From an uncultured Actinomycetes bacterium (GTDB taxonomy: Bacteria; Actinomycetota; Actinomycetes; Nanopelagicales; Nanopelagicaceae): 39,691 nucleotides of DNA. The stretch spans positions 1-39,691 of the forward strand of contig CAIUIT010000106.1 in assembly GCA_903899375.1 (NCBI GenBank), written 5' to 3'. The translations under genes were made by a program, and so were the position numbers. The first letter of the stretch is position 1. Every line of letters starts with the position of its first letter. Below are positions 1-9,399 of this stretch, one piece after another. A model generated the notes under the pieces. That model was not told the origin of the DNA, made no database searches, and saw nothing but the letters and a program-made list of their open reading frames with translations.

Positions 1-360
1 AATGTTTCTAGTGTCCACGGGTCACGAAGCGAATTAACCTCATTGTCTTATGACACAAGTAAAGCCGGACTAGAGGCTGCCACGCGGACCGCAGCTTTGG
101 AATACGCTCGGTATGGCGTGCTTGTTAATTGCGTAGCACCAGGATTCGTAAATACACAAATGTCAATTGTTAATGGGACTAACGAACTAGATACAGAATG
201 GTTCCAAAACACCTACATCAGCAACCACCGGTTACCTTTATTGCGAGCCGCGGATGCTCAAGAAATAGCGCAGTTGATCGCTTGGCTTTCATCTAAAAAA
301 AACACATATATCACTGGACAGTCCATCACCATCGACGGTGGTCTATCTATAGGTATTTAG
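1..360 (+). CDS. SDR family NAD(P)-dependent oxidoreductase, 5'-truncated by window edge
   Basis: Open frame from base 1; YxxxK motif (SYDTSKAGLEAATR) and C-terminal ITGQSITIDGG typical of short-chain dehydrogenases. Confidence 0.9.
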   Translation, partial: NVSSVHGSRSELTSLSYDTSKAGLEAATRTAALEYARYGVLVNCVAPGFVNTQMSIVNGTNELDTEWFQNTYISNHRLPLLRAADAQEIAQLIAWLSSKKNTYITGQSITIDGGLSIGI

Positions 361-374
361 AAAAGTACAAGTGA

Positions 375-1691
375 TTAGTTCATTCCAACCGCAGCCTTGA
401 ATCCCAGCTCTAGATCACCCTTAATATCTTCGAAATCCTCAATGCCGATGCTGAGGCGAATCATGCCCGGGGTTATACCGGCGTTTCGTAAACCTTCTTC
501 CCCCAATTGTGAGTGAGTAGTCGAAGCCGGGTGAATAGCTAAAGATCTAACATCTCCGATATTTGCGACATGCTTAAACAGCTTGAGCCCATTAATAAAT
601 CTCTTACCCGATTCTTGGCCGCCTTTGATATCGAAGGACATGACAGCTCCCCCGCCTTTAGGGGCGTACTTCTGTTGATTCTTATGCCAGATTGAGGTTG
701 GCAATCCCCCATAAGCAACTACTGCAACTTGAGGATGGGTCGAAAGCCACTCGGCGATTTTTTGAGCATTTTCCAAATGGCTTCTCATACGCATGCTCAG
801 AGTATCCATACCTTGCGCAAGGATCCATGCATTAAAAGGAGTGACGCAGGGACCAAAGTCTCTTAACAACTGCACGCGAAGTTTGATGATGAAGGCAAGA
901 TTTCCAATTTGAGAATCGACTCCAAAATCACGCGCATACACCAAGCCGTTATAACTAGGATCTGGTTGATTGAAGCCAGGAAATTTAACAGGGTCTTTAG
1001 CGAAATCGAATGAGCCAGAATCTACGACGGCACCGACCATCGCGCTTCCATGGCCCGAAAGATATTTAGTAGCAGAATGAGTAACGATATCTGCGCCATA
1101 CTCGAAAGGTCGTGTCACATACGGCGTAGCAATAGTGTTATCGACGATCCACGGAACTCCTGCATCATGCGCAATTTTTGCGATGCCCTCGATATCGAGA
1201 ATGACACCTAGAGGGTTAGAAATTCCCTCCCCAAAGAGCGCCTTGGTGTTTGGCTTTATAGCAGCTTTCCAAGCATCCAAATTATTGGCATCCTCTACAA
1301 ATGTCGTTTCAACTCCCCATTTAGGTAGGGTGTAATTGAGCAGGTTATAGATACCGCCATAAATATTTCTGCTGGCGACAATGTGGTCACCTTGCTCGGC
1401 CACATTCATCAGCGCCATCGCAGTAGCTGACATTCCGGATGAAAAGAGGAGCGAGGCCAATCCCCCTTCTAAAACTGCCAGCCTCTTCTCGACCGCATCT
1501 TGAGTTGGATTCGAGATTCTTGTATAAGAATGTCCGAACTCTGTGAGGGCGAAGAGCCCAGCGGCGTGATCAGCATCGCGAAATTGATAGGCCGTTGTCT
1601 GGTATATCGGAAGCGATATCGACCCGGTATCTGAATCTGAATCTTGCCCTGCGTGGATTTGGTTTGTAGAAAAGGACCAATCTTCAGACAT
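375..1691 (-). CDS. metY: O-acetylhomoserine aminocarboxypropyltransferase (Cys/Met metabolism PLP enzyme)
   Basis: 438 aa; TNQIHAGQ...LPIYQTTAYQF, YTRISNPTQ, THSATKYLSGHG motifs; SD GAGGAGG upstream of ATG. Confidence 0.92.
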   Translation of the reverse strand: MSEDWSFSTNQIHAGQDSDSDTGSISLPIYQTTAYQFRDADHAAGLFALTEFGHSYTRISNPTQDAVEKRLAVLEGGLASLLFSSGMSATAMALMNVAEQGDHIVASRNIYGGIYNLLNYTLPKWGVETTFVEDANNLDAWKAAIKPNTKALFGEGISNPLGVILDIEGIAKIAHDAGVPWIVDNTIATPYVTRPFEYGADIVTHSATKYLSGHGSAMVGAVVDSGSFDFAKDPVKFPGFNQPDPSYNGLVYARDFGVDSQIGNLAFIIKLRVQLLRDFGPCVTPFNAWILAQGMDTLSMRMRSHLENAQKIAEWLSTHPQVAVVAYGGLPTSIWHKNQQKYAPKGGGAVMSFDIKGGQESGKRFINGLKLFKHVANIGDVRSLAIHPASTTHSQLGEEGLRNAGITPGMIRLSIGIEDFEDIKGDLELGFKAAVGMN

Positions 1692-1699
1692 CTATAAAA

Positions 1700-1862
1700 C
1701 CTCCTCAGGAATTCTCTTTAGACACTAGCCCTGTTGCGGATTCAGAGGAAGGGATACAGCACTCAGACACACCAATTTTTCTATATCCTTCCCAAATATC
1801 CCTTCAGGGGGTAGCCTTACGGTAATTCGCAGAACCTCGTGGCGCCTGAGGAAATTGGTGCT
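1700..1862 (-). ncRNA. Candidate structured cis-regulatory leader (riboswitch-like, H-type pseudoknot) of metY
   Basis: P1 CACCAATTT/AAATTGGTG, internal P2 CCTCAGG/CCTGAAGG, crossing helix GGAAGGATATAG/CTGTATcCCTTCC; -10-like TATAAA just upstream; no known class recognised by eye. Confidence 0.55.
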
Positions 1863-1864
1863 TC

Positions 1865-1870
1865 TTTATA
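1865..1870 (-). promoter_or_regulatory. Putative -10 element (TATAAA) of metY leader transcript
   Basis: TATAAA on minus strand, 4-5 nt before the first base of helix P1. Confidence 0.5.
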
Positions 1871-1947
1871 GCTCTGCACAAGCTACTGAAGTTGCTCCGC
1901 TTTTAGTTCATAGGTGGGGCAACTTCAGGTGCTTCTGAGTTTGTGGG

Positions 1948-2559
1948 ATGCTTACGAGCATGCATATCAGCAGTGACGTAACAACCTTGGTTGCTCTCTT
2001 CGCAATCGTAAGTCCTATCACCTCCATACCAGTCTTTCTTTCCCTTACATCTGGTTCATCCCCAAAGCAGCGCAGAGTTATAGCAATGCAGACTGCGGCT
2101 GTCTCTGGGCTGACACTCATCATCGCCTATTTCGTGGGTGACATCATCCTTAAACTCTTGAACATCCAAATCGAGGCATTCCGAATTGCCGGTGCCCTGG
2201 TCATTGGGGCGATCGGTTGGAGCATGGTGATGGGCAGGCAGAGTTCAATCATTGCATCGGGAAAATCCGGTGCGTTGGTTGTTCCACTAGCTATCCCCTT
2301 AATGGCGGGCCCAGGGGCAATTGCTACGGTGATTGCCATCGGAAACACCGATCGCGGGACCGTGCGAATCGCGAATCTGGTGATCATTCTGATCCTTGCT
2401 GCGCTTACGGGGATACTGCTACTGGCCGCTGCACCGATTGAGAGATGGTTAGGCGAACAGGGACTAATGATTTTGACCCGAATATTTGGTTTGCTCTTGC
2501 TTTCAATCGCCGTCTCTACAATTATGTCATCTCTAACTTCTTATATTCATGCTCTTTGA
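1948..2559 (+). CDS. MarC family (UPF0056) integral membrane protein
   Basis: Multi-TM, LFAIVSPITSIPVFLSLT and FRIAGALVIGAIGW motifs typical of MarC; start could be 1948 or 1960. Confidence 0.85.
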   Translation: MLTSMHISSDVTTLVALFAIVSPITSIPVFLSLTSGSSPKQRRVIAMQTAAVSGLTLIIAYFVGDIILKLLNIQIEAFRIAGALVIGAIGWSMVMGRQSSIIASGKSGALVVPLAIPLMAGPGAIATVIAIGNTDRGTVRIANLVIILILAALTGILLLAAAPIERWLGEQGLMILTRIFGLLLLSIAVSTIMSSLTSYIHAL

Positions 2560-3384
2560 GTAACTAACTGCCACCAAAACCAGACCAAGAAGTAGTTCGA
2601 CTATTCCATTGGACATGAGCGGTGCGATTAATGGATGTGCCGCAATAGGAATTGCTTCTCGAGCCAGAGGTTCTGTCGCGCTAGTCGCTTGATGCTTCAC
2701 CACAGCAGTAGCAATAATATATAGAGCAACGAGAAAAAAACCATCGCTCAAAAAGATAATTCCTGGCACGCGAAGAGCAGAACGGAAAGACTTTGCAAAG
2801 AGCAGATAGAGAAGCAGAGTCAGCACAGAAAGAGCTAGAAGTATCCAGACTCCAATAGTGAAATACGATTTGATCTGAGAAGCATCAGGGCTATTGGTCT
2901 GCGGTTGCAATCGGATTGGCTTAATCTTGTTAAGTTCTTTGCTTAACTTTGAAAATTGTGGATCCACGGATTCAAAACCGAGCAAAGCAAGTTGCAGAAT
3001 GGGTTTTACATCGATGTTCTGCCGCGCTTTCGCTCCTCCGGTGTAATAGTTATATGCGATATCAGATACGGCACCCAGTTCTCCCTTGAATACTGGATTT
3101 CCCAGAAAGGTCGTCACGGCTGCAGAGATCTGAGGGCCCTTTTTCAAGAGAAGCGTGCGCTCATCACCCGTGGCGGATTCGAGTGCTTTGGAGACGAAGT
3201 AAGTTCCAGCGTCGTGCTTGAAAGTTGTATTCGAGAGCAAAGAATTGGTCACCTTATTAACGGGGTTTCCCATTCCAACAGATAGGAAGAGGCTGCCTGA
3301 AATTGAGAGCAATGTAAAACAGATAGCGAAAAAGATCGCAGAGGGGATTGCGGCGCCACGTTTAGCCTTAAGCAAGATTCCCAT
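2533..3384 (-). CDS. Hypothetical membrane protein (N-terminal TM, extracytoplasmic domain, C-terminal TMs)
   Basis: 283 aa ORF, hydrophobic segments at both ends; no family recognised. Confidence 0.7.
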   Translation of the reverse strand: MGILLKAKRGAAIPSAIFFAICFTLLSISGSLFLSVGMGNPVNKVTNSLLSNTTFKHDAGTYFVSKALESATGDERTLLLKKGPQISAAVTTFLGNPVFKGELGAVSDIAYNYYTGGAKARQNIDVKPILQLALLGFESVDPQFSKLSKELNKIKPIRLQPQTNSPDASQIKSYFTIGVWILLALSVLTLLLYLLFAKSFRSALRVPGIIFLSDGFFLVALYIIATAVVKHQATSATEPLAREAIPIAAHPLIAPLMSNGIVELLLGLVLVAVSYSKSMNIRS

Positions 3385-3439
3385 GATTAAGGGTAAGCGA
3401 GAAGCTTAACTAGCGGCAACGGATTTTGAATGTGAATAC

Positions 3440-3889
3440 CTAATTGACGAAGTCGGATAACTGGATCTTCGTCATCCCTCGCAATATTCCCCAATTTTGT
3501 TCCGCCTTTTCTCCATCAGGGTGTCCGACATAATCGCGCATCTGCAAGGGCGTGACCTGCCAACTGACTCCCCACTTATCGGTGCACCAGCCGCACCTGC
3601 CGGGAGCTCCATTGGTGGTAATCGCATCCCATAGTCGGTCGGTCTCCTCTTGCCCATCGACCTGGATAGAGAGTGAGATTGAGTTATTGAAAAGATCACC
3701 GCCTGGAGTATTCATTCCTATGAACTCATGTCCGTAGATTGCAAAGTCAGCGGTGAAAAGTTCGGGGCTAACGAGGTTCTCCGCCGCGACGCGCATGTGA
3801 TTGCCAAATGTCTCTTTATAGAAAATTAGAGCTTCTTGTAAACCATCGCTAAACCACAGGAAGGTTTTGAGCGTAGAGGGTTGGGTCAT
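3440..3889 (-). CDS. VOC / PhnB-like (3-demethylubiquinone-9 3-methyltransferase domain) protein
   Basis: MTQPSTLKTFLWFSDGLQEALIFYKETFG...CGWCTDKWGVSWQVTP motifs; start moved to 3889 (GATAAT-N6-ATG, motif N-terminus). Confidence 0.85.
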   Translation of the reverse strand: MTQPSTLKTFLWFSDGLQEALIFYKETFGNHMRVAAENLVSPELFTADFAIYGHEFIGMNTPGGDLFNNSISLSIQVDGQEETDRLWDAITTNGAPGRCGWCTDKWGVSWQVTPLQMRDYVGHPDGEKAEQNWGILRGMTKIQLSDFVN

Positions 3890-3937
3890 GGAAGAATTAT
3901 CACCCAAAGTGACTATCCGTTCTACTAATCTCTTCCC

Positions 3938-4522
3938 ATGGAATCTGAGCATCTTAAACTTGATGTCCTTACCCATGACAGGATCCCGGAGATCTTCGCA
4001 GCCCTCGGGAGAGATCCCGATATCTATTGCTGGCTACCTTTTGCTACGCCGAAATCTATAGATGATCTCGCGCCAGTTCTGGAGGGGTTCATCCGAGACA
4101 CCAACTCGGGAATCAGAATTGCTTATGCAGTCATTCTTAAATCTTCGGATTTGGCGATAGGGACTTCCTCCTTTCTTGATCTCAACCCCATCCATAACTC
4201 TCTGGAGATAGGTTCTACTTTCTACGCTAAGGAATACTGGCGCTCCTTTGTAAATACTGAAGCCAAAATCTTGCTATTGGCTGAAGCATTCGAAGTTCGA
4301 CGGGTGGAACGAGTCACCTTAAAAACCGACTCCATGAACGAACGCTCGCGCGCCGCGATCTTGCGTTTGGGCGCAACCTTTGAAGGCATCCTGCGCCACC
4401 ACATGCTTCGGCCAGACGGCTCTTGGCGTGACTCTGCATATTTCTCTATCTTGAAATCAGAGTGGCCAGTCGTTAAGAAGAATTTGCAGGCCAAATTGCT
4501 GAGTCAATCGAATACGCAATGA
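3938..4522 (+). CDS. GNAT family N-acetyltransferase (RimJ/RimL type)
   Basis: 194 aa; GTSSFLDLNP..LEIGSTFYAKEYWRS..N.RSRAAILRLGATFEGILRHH. Confidence 0.85.
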   Translation: MESEHLKLDVLTHDRIPEIFAALGRDPDIYCWLPFATPKSIDDLAPVLEGFIRDTNSGIRIAYAVILKSSDLAIGTSSFLDLNPIHNSLEIGSTFYAKEYWRSFVNTEAKILLLAEAFEVRRVERVTLKTDSMNERSRAAILRLGATFEGILRHHMLRPDGSWRDSAYFSILKSEWPVVKKNLQAKLLSQSNTQ

Positions 4523-5409
4523 CACTTACTCGCGTTCAAAAGTCAGGATTGAGATACGCCTTCTTTGGAGTATTCCTCTTCTCTGGCTCACTCCCTCTCA
4601 CGAAATTGGCCTTGCAGGGGTATGACCCGTTCTTCACCGCCTTTGCCAGACCCCTAATCGCCGGAACCCTGGCGATTCCTTTGATGGTGAGAGCTCGGGC
4701 ATTTAAACTTCCACGACAACTCTGGCGTTCGATGATCTATGTAACTATTGGTGCCGCATTTAGCTGGCCTATATTTATCGCGCTGGCGCTTCAACGCTCC
4801 ACTTCGGCCCATGTGGCAGTTATTGCCGCCGTTATGCCTTTGGTTACTGCAATCATGTCGGTAATTAAATCCAAACGAAAAGTTGGCACTCAATTTTGGA
4901 TTGCGTCATCACTCGGAACCCTGTTGCTGATCCTCTTCGCTTTGAGTCGTGGTGGCGCAAAAGGTGAAAATGGCGTCGCCGATTTATTGACCCTTGCAGC
5001 GGTACTGGGTTCTTCCTTTTGCTATGTCGAAGGCGCAAATTTAACTAAACACATGCCAGGGTGGCAGGTAATTTCTTGGGTGGTCATCATTGCTATTCCA
5101 TTGAGCGCTGTCGGAGCCATCTTCACATTTAGCCATACTCACCACCTTTATCAGTTCCATTGGAATGCGCTGATTGGACTGTTGGCAATTGGTTTCTCTT
5201 CAATGTATATAGGCTTCTTTGCCTGGTATCGCGGTCTGAAAGATCTAGGAGTGGCTCATGGATCTCAGGTACAGCAACTGCAAGCGATCATGACGCTGGG
5301 CTGGTCGGCACTTTTCCTCCATGAACAAATAACGTTTGGCACCGTGCTATCAGCGTGCGGGATCGTTATCTGCGTCCTATGGGCGCTCACCACCGTCATC
5401 TCCGTTTGA
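4519..5409 (+). CDS. EamA/DMT family transporter
   Basis: About 10 TM pattern, two EamA-like halves; 4-bp ATGA overlap with upstream gene. Confidence 0.85.
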   Translation: MTLTRVQKSGLRYAFFGVFLFSGSLPLTKLALQGYDPFFTAFARPLIAGTLAIPLMVRARAFKLPRQLWRSMIYVTIGAAFSWPIFIALALQRSTSAHVAVIAAVMPLVTAIMSVIKSKRKVGTQFWIASSLGTLLLILFALSRGGAKGENGVADLLTLAAVLGSSFCYVEGANLTKHMPGWQVISWVVIIAIPLSAVGAIFTFSHTHHLYQFHWNALIGLLAIGFSSMYIGFFAWYRGLKDLGVAHGSQVQQLQAIMTLGWSALFLHEQITFGTVLSACGIVICVLWALTTVISV

Positions 5410-5465
5410 GTGCTGCCCCCAGTCGTACTTATCAGTAGGCTTTTCCACGGGATTAGATTTCTGCT

Positions 5466-6899
5466 GTGAATATCCGAGAAGATGGAAACCTGCCTGTCAT
5501 CATTCAAGGTGGTATGGGTATTGGTGTTTCGTCAGTCCAAATGGCGCGTGCCGTCGCCCACATGGGTCATCTCGGTGTCGTGTCAGGAACCGCCATTGAT
5601 TCTGTCTTTGCGCGGCGGTTGCAAGATGGGGATCTCGAAGGAGATGTCCGTTGGGCGCTAGAACAATTTCCTGATCAAGATTGTGTCGCTGAAATACTTG
5701 ATCGCTTTTATATCGCTGGTGGCCGCAGCGAGAACGCAAGTTACCTCGATGTTCCCAAGTTAAGTTTGAGTCCTACTCCATTTGCCTCAAAAGTTCTGGT
5801 TGCTGCCAATTTTGTTGAAGTGAAGCTGGCCAAGCGCCACACAACGGGATTAATAGGAATTAATTTTCTGGAGAAAGTCCAACTTGCAACCCCTGCATCT
5901 ATCTACGGTGCAATCTTGGCCGATATTGACTACATCCTCATGGGCGCCGGTATTCCTGCTGATATTCCCAAGCTAATCTCGGACCTTTTGACGGGAGAGC
6001 GAGTTCAATTCAAGATAAAGGTCGAGGGTGCAGATAAACCACACCTCCTAAGTTTCGATCCAGATCTCATTAAAGGCGTCAACTACGAGACTTTAAATCG
6101 TCCTAAGTTCTTGGCTATCGTCTCTTCGCATATCCTGGCCAATTATCTAGCACGTGATGAAGTCACGCGCCCTGATGGTTTTGTCATCGAAGGGCCTACT
6201 GCAGGTGGCCACAATGCTCCCCCTCGCAGCAAGGAACACATCGGCGAAGATGGGCAAGTGACCTTTACCGATAAAGACCTTGCAGATTTTGAAAAAGTTA
6301 AAGCGGTAGGACTCCCCTTCTGGCTCGCCGGTGGCTATGGGACGCCAGGCAAAGTCAAAGAGGCAATTGACTTGGGTGCTGCTGGAGTTCAGGTCGGGTC
6401 TCTCTTCGCCCTGTCGACTGAATCGGGAATCACAGAAGAGTTGCGCGGCGAAGTCTTGATTGCGCTCAACGAAGGAACTCTCGAGATTCGTACCGAGCCC
6501 AAAACCTCTTCCACAGGTTTCCCATTCAAGGTAGTTGAGATCAACGGAACAGCAACTGACTCAGAAGTATACGAAGCTCGCAATCGTAAATGTGACCTTG
6601 GATATTTGCGTTCCCCATTCCTGCGTCCAGATGGTGGGATCGGTTATCGATGTAGCGCCGAACCGATTAAGACCTTTGAATTCAAAGGAGGCGCGGCGGG
6701 GGAAGCCGAAAACGTCAAATGTCTTTGTAATGCTCTCATGGCAAACATTGGCTTAGGTCAGGTGCGATGGGGTACCTATCACGAACCCGCCTTACTGACT
6801 TTGGGATCCGATCTATCTGGAGCTGCGGAGTTGAGTGTTCTGCACGGGGGTTCCTGGACATCTGCTGATGTCATTAACTATTTAACTTCTGCACTCTGA
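5466..6899 (+). CDS. Nitronate monooxygenase / 2-nitropropane dioxygenase family protein
   Basis: GGMGIGVSSVQMARAVAHMG, EGPTAGGHNAPP, LAGGYGTP, GAAGVQVGSLFALSTES; GTG start. Confidence 0.85.
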   Translation: MNIREDGNLPVIIQGGMGIGVSSVQMARAVAHMGHLGVVSGTAIDSVFARRLQDGDLEGDVRWALEQFPDQDCVAEILDRFYIAGGRSENASYLDVPKLSLSPTPFASKVLVAANFVEVKLAKRHTTGLIGINFLEKVQLATPASIYGAILADIDYILMGAGIPADIPKLISDLLTGERVQFKIKVEGADKPHLLSFDPDLIKGVNYETLNRPKFLAIVSSHILANYLARDEVTRPDGFVIEGPTAGGHNAPPRSKEHIGEDGQVTFTDKDLADFEKVKAVGLPFWLAGGYGTPGKVKEAIDLGAAGVQVGSLFALSTESGITEELRGEVLIALNEGTLEIRTEPKTSSTGFPFKVVEINGTATDSEVYEARNRKCDLGYLRSPFLRPDGGIGYRCSAEPIKTFEFKGGAAGEAENVKCLCNALMANIGLGQVRWGTYHEPALLTLGSDLSGAAELSVLHGGSWTSADVINYLTSAL

Positions 6900-6900
6900 T

Positions 6901-7545
6901 CTATCGAGGATGAGTTAGTAGCAAACCTATCGCTAAGAGGATAATTCCAGCTGCAGATATGCCTGTCAGCGTCCTTCGTACTTTGGGCCTCGCAAGAAAT
7001 ACCGCGGACTTATCAACTGCAAGTATTAAAAATGTGTACCATGAAAATGAGACCAAAGCCTGAACGCAGGCCAAAATAAAGATTCCAAGACCAAGCGAGA
7101 AATGTCCAGGAACGAATTGTGGAATAAATGCGACGGCAAATACCGCTGCCTTAACATTTGTGAGATTCGTGAATAGACCTAAGCGATAAGCAGCTCCAGC
7201 GCTCGTCTTGGCACCACTGTGCATATCAAACTTTCCAAATTCGTTCTTCAACTGAATTAGTGTTTGAACTGCCAATCCCATCAAGAAGGCCACCCCGACA
7301 AATTTCAGAATATTGAATGCTATATGCGATTTAGCAAAGATTGCAGATAAGCCGACCGACGAAAGGGTGCCCCAGACGATGAGGCCAGATGAGTTTCCAA
7401 AGACCGAGAAGAACGCGGCGCGTTTACCGCCCACCATGCTCTGTCTCAGCACCATCGCTACACCCTGACCAGGCACAATTGCCAACAAGAGCGCCGTCAA
7501 AGCGAAAGCTGGAACGATTCGCAGTAATTGTAGGCTCGCGTTCAC
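6901..7545 (-). CDS. LysE family translocator
   Basis: PGQGVAMVLRQSMVGGKRAAFFSVFGNSSGL; GTG 7545 preferred over the track start 7578 (TACCTT-N6-GTG). Confidence 0.8.
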   Translation of the reverse strand: MNASLQLLRIVPAFALTALLLAIVPGQGVAMVLRQSMVGGKRAAFFSVFGNSSGLIVWGTLSSVGLSAIFAKSHIAFNILKFVGVAFLMGLAVQTLIQLKNEFGKFDMHSGAKTSAGAAYRLGLFTNLTNVKAAVFAVAFIPQFVPGHFSLGLGIFILACVQALVSFSWYTFLILAVDKSAVFLARPKVRRTLTGISAAGIILLAIGLLLTHPR

Positions 7546-7591
7546 GGCCCAAAGGTACCCTTTTAGGGCAATTGCCAACTAATATCTCATA

Positions 7592-8290
7592 ATGATCCAA
7601 ATTCGTGAACTGCGCACTCTCGAAGAACAATTTCACGCGCGAATGATCTTTGATTCAGTCTGGCCAGCGCCAAATGAGACTCAGATAACTTCGAATTTGC
7701 TCCAAGCAATGACTCATAGCGGCAGTTACCTCGTGGGTATATTTGATGGGCCAAAGGTGGTGGGAGCCTCATTCGCATTCCCGGCAATCGAATCAGAGGT
7801 TCACCTCCACTCTCATATGACGGCCTTTATCGATACCCACCGCGATCTTGGTTTGGGTACCGAAGTAAAGATGCATCAGTGGGCTTGGGCCAAGGAGCGC
7901 GGATATGCATCTATTACCTGGACGTTTGACCCTTTGGTTCGTCGCAATGCACGTTTCAACATATTGAAACTTGGTGCAGATATCCTTTCTTATCATCCCA
8001 ACTTCTACGGGAATATGGCCGATGATCTCAATAGTGGAGATGAATCAGATCGCCTTATGGTGCGCTGGGATACCAGCCCGGATAAGCCTTCTCCGCGCTA
8101 TGAAATAGTCGATCCACCTTTTGACGCCGAATTGGTAGCGCTCCCTTTGGACATAGTCGAGATTCGCCGTTCTAAACCCGAGTTAGGCCAGCGCTATCGA
8201 CAACAGGTCCGACAAACATTCATGGAAAATTTCGCACTTGGCAAGAAGGTCATCGGGTTTTCCGCGCACAATGAATATGTATTGGAGTAG
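7592..8290 (+). CDS. GNAT family acetyl/succinyltransferase of the type linked to N-succinylamino acid racemase
   Basis: 232 aa COG3375-like; 2-bp gap to downstream NSAR/OSBS-type gene. Confidence 0.75.
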   Translation: MIQIRELRTLEEQFHARMIFDSVWPAPNETQITSNLLQAMTHSGSYLVGIFDGPKVVGASFAFPAIESEVHLHSHMTAFIDTHRDLGLGTEVKMHQWAWAKERGYASITWTFDPLVRRNARFNILKLGADILSYHPNFYGNMADDLNSGDESDRLMVRWDTSPDKPSPRYEIVDPPFDAELVALPLDIVEIRRSKPELGQRYRQQVRQTFMENFALGKKVIGFSAHNEYVLE

Positions 8291-8292
8291 AG

Positions 8293-9399
8293 ATGAAGAT
8301 CGCTGAATTAGAACTTCGCACCATCAACCTTCCTTTGGTGCGCCCCTTCAGGACTTCCTTTGGCACCCAAACAGCGCGTGAGATTCTAATTCTCAAACTG
8401 ACCACGAGCGACGGAGTCGTCGGATGGTCTGAATGCGTGGCGTTATCGCAGCCGGTTTACTCACCTGAATATCTGGCGGGTGCACTCGATCTCATGCGTC
8501 GCTTCTTAATTCCCACGCTCTTGCAAGCTGGCGATATATCCGCGCAATCTGTGGCTCCACTCTTAGCGCCCTTCCTGGGTTCACCGATGGCAAAGGCAAC
8601 TTTAGAAACGGCTCTCCTCGATGCGCAACTGCACATCGAAAATCGCAGCCTCGCTGATTTCTTAGGGGCCAATAAGGCCAAGATCCCATGCGGAGTTTCC
8701 GTCGGAATTGCGCCAAATATCTCGCAACTTATAGATGAGGTCGCCGGCTATATCGCCGAAGGTTACAAACGAATCAAATTAAAGATTGAACCAGGATGGG
8801 ATATCCATCCAGTGGGAGAAGTACGTAGGACGTGGCCAGAGATTCCATTACAGGTAGATGCCAATCAGGCATACAGCAGAGCCGACGGCGAACTATTGGG
8901 AAAGCTCGACCAATTCGAGCTTCTGCTTATCGAACAACCACTGGACGAGCACGATATTTTGGGCCATGCGCTGTTGGCTAAGCAGGTGCAGACCCCCATC
9001 TGTCTCGATGAATCGATCACCTCTCTGCGCGCGGCAGAAGATGCCTTATCGCTCAAGGCGACCACTGTTATCAACATTAAGCCTGGACGTGTTGGCGGGT
9101 ATTTAGAAGCTGTGAAAATCCACGATCTCTGCCTCAATGAAGGAATTCCAGTTTGGTGCGGTGGAATGTTAGAAACGGGTATCGGTCGCGCAGCTAATGT
9201 CGCACTCGCAGCGCTGCCTGGGTTCACCCTCCCCGGCGATACATCGGCATCCAGCCGTTTCTACCACCAAGACATCACTGATCCATTTGTCATGGAAGAC
9301 GGCTATTTAGTCGTTCCACAAACAGTGGGCATAGGACGAGTACCTCACTTAGAGTTCTTAGATTCGATTACATCTCACAAGGAGACCATCCGAATTTAA
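8293..9399 (+). CDS. Enolase-superfamily o-succinylbenzoate synthase / N-succinylamino acid racemase
   Basis: PLVRPFRTSFG, KLKIEPGWD, QVDANQAY, LLIEQPL, CLDESI, INIKPGRVGG, GGMLETGIGRAAN motifs. Confidence 0.88.
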   Translation: MKIAELELRTINLPLVRPFRTSFGTQTAREILILKLTTSDGVVGWSECVALSQPVYSPEYLAGALDLMRRFLIPTLLQAGDISAQSVAPLLAPFLGSPMAKATLETALLDAQLHIENRSLADFLGANKAKIPCGVSVGIAPNISQLIDEVAGYIAEGYKRIKLKIEPGWDIHPVGEVRRTWPEIPLQVDANQAYSRADGELLGKLDQFELLLIEQPLDEHDILGHALLAKQVQTPICLDESITSLRAAEDALSLKATTVINIKPGRVGGYLEAVKIHDLCLNEGIPVWCGGMLETGIGRAANVALAALPGFTLPGDTSASSRFYHQDITDPFVMEDGYLVVPQTVGIGRVPHLEFLDSITSHKETIRI

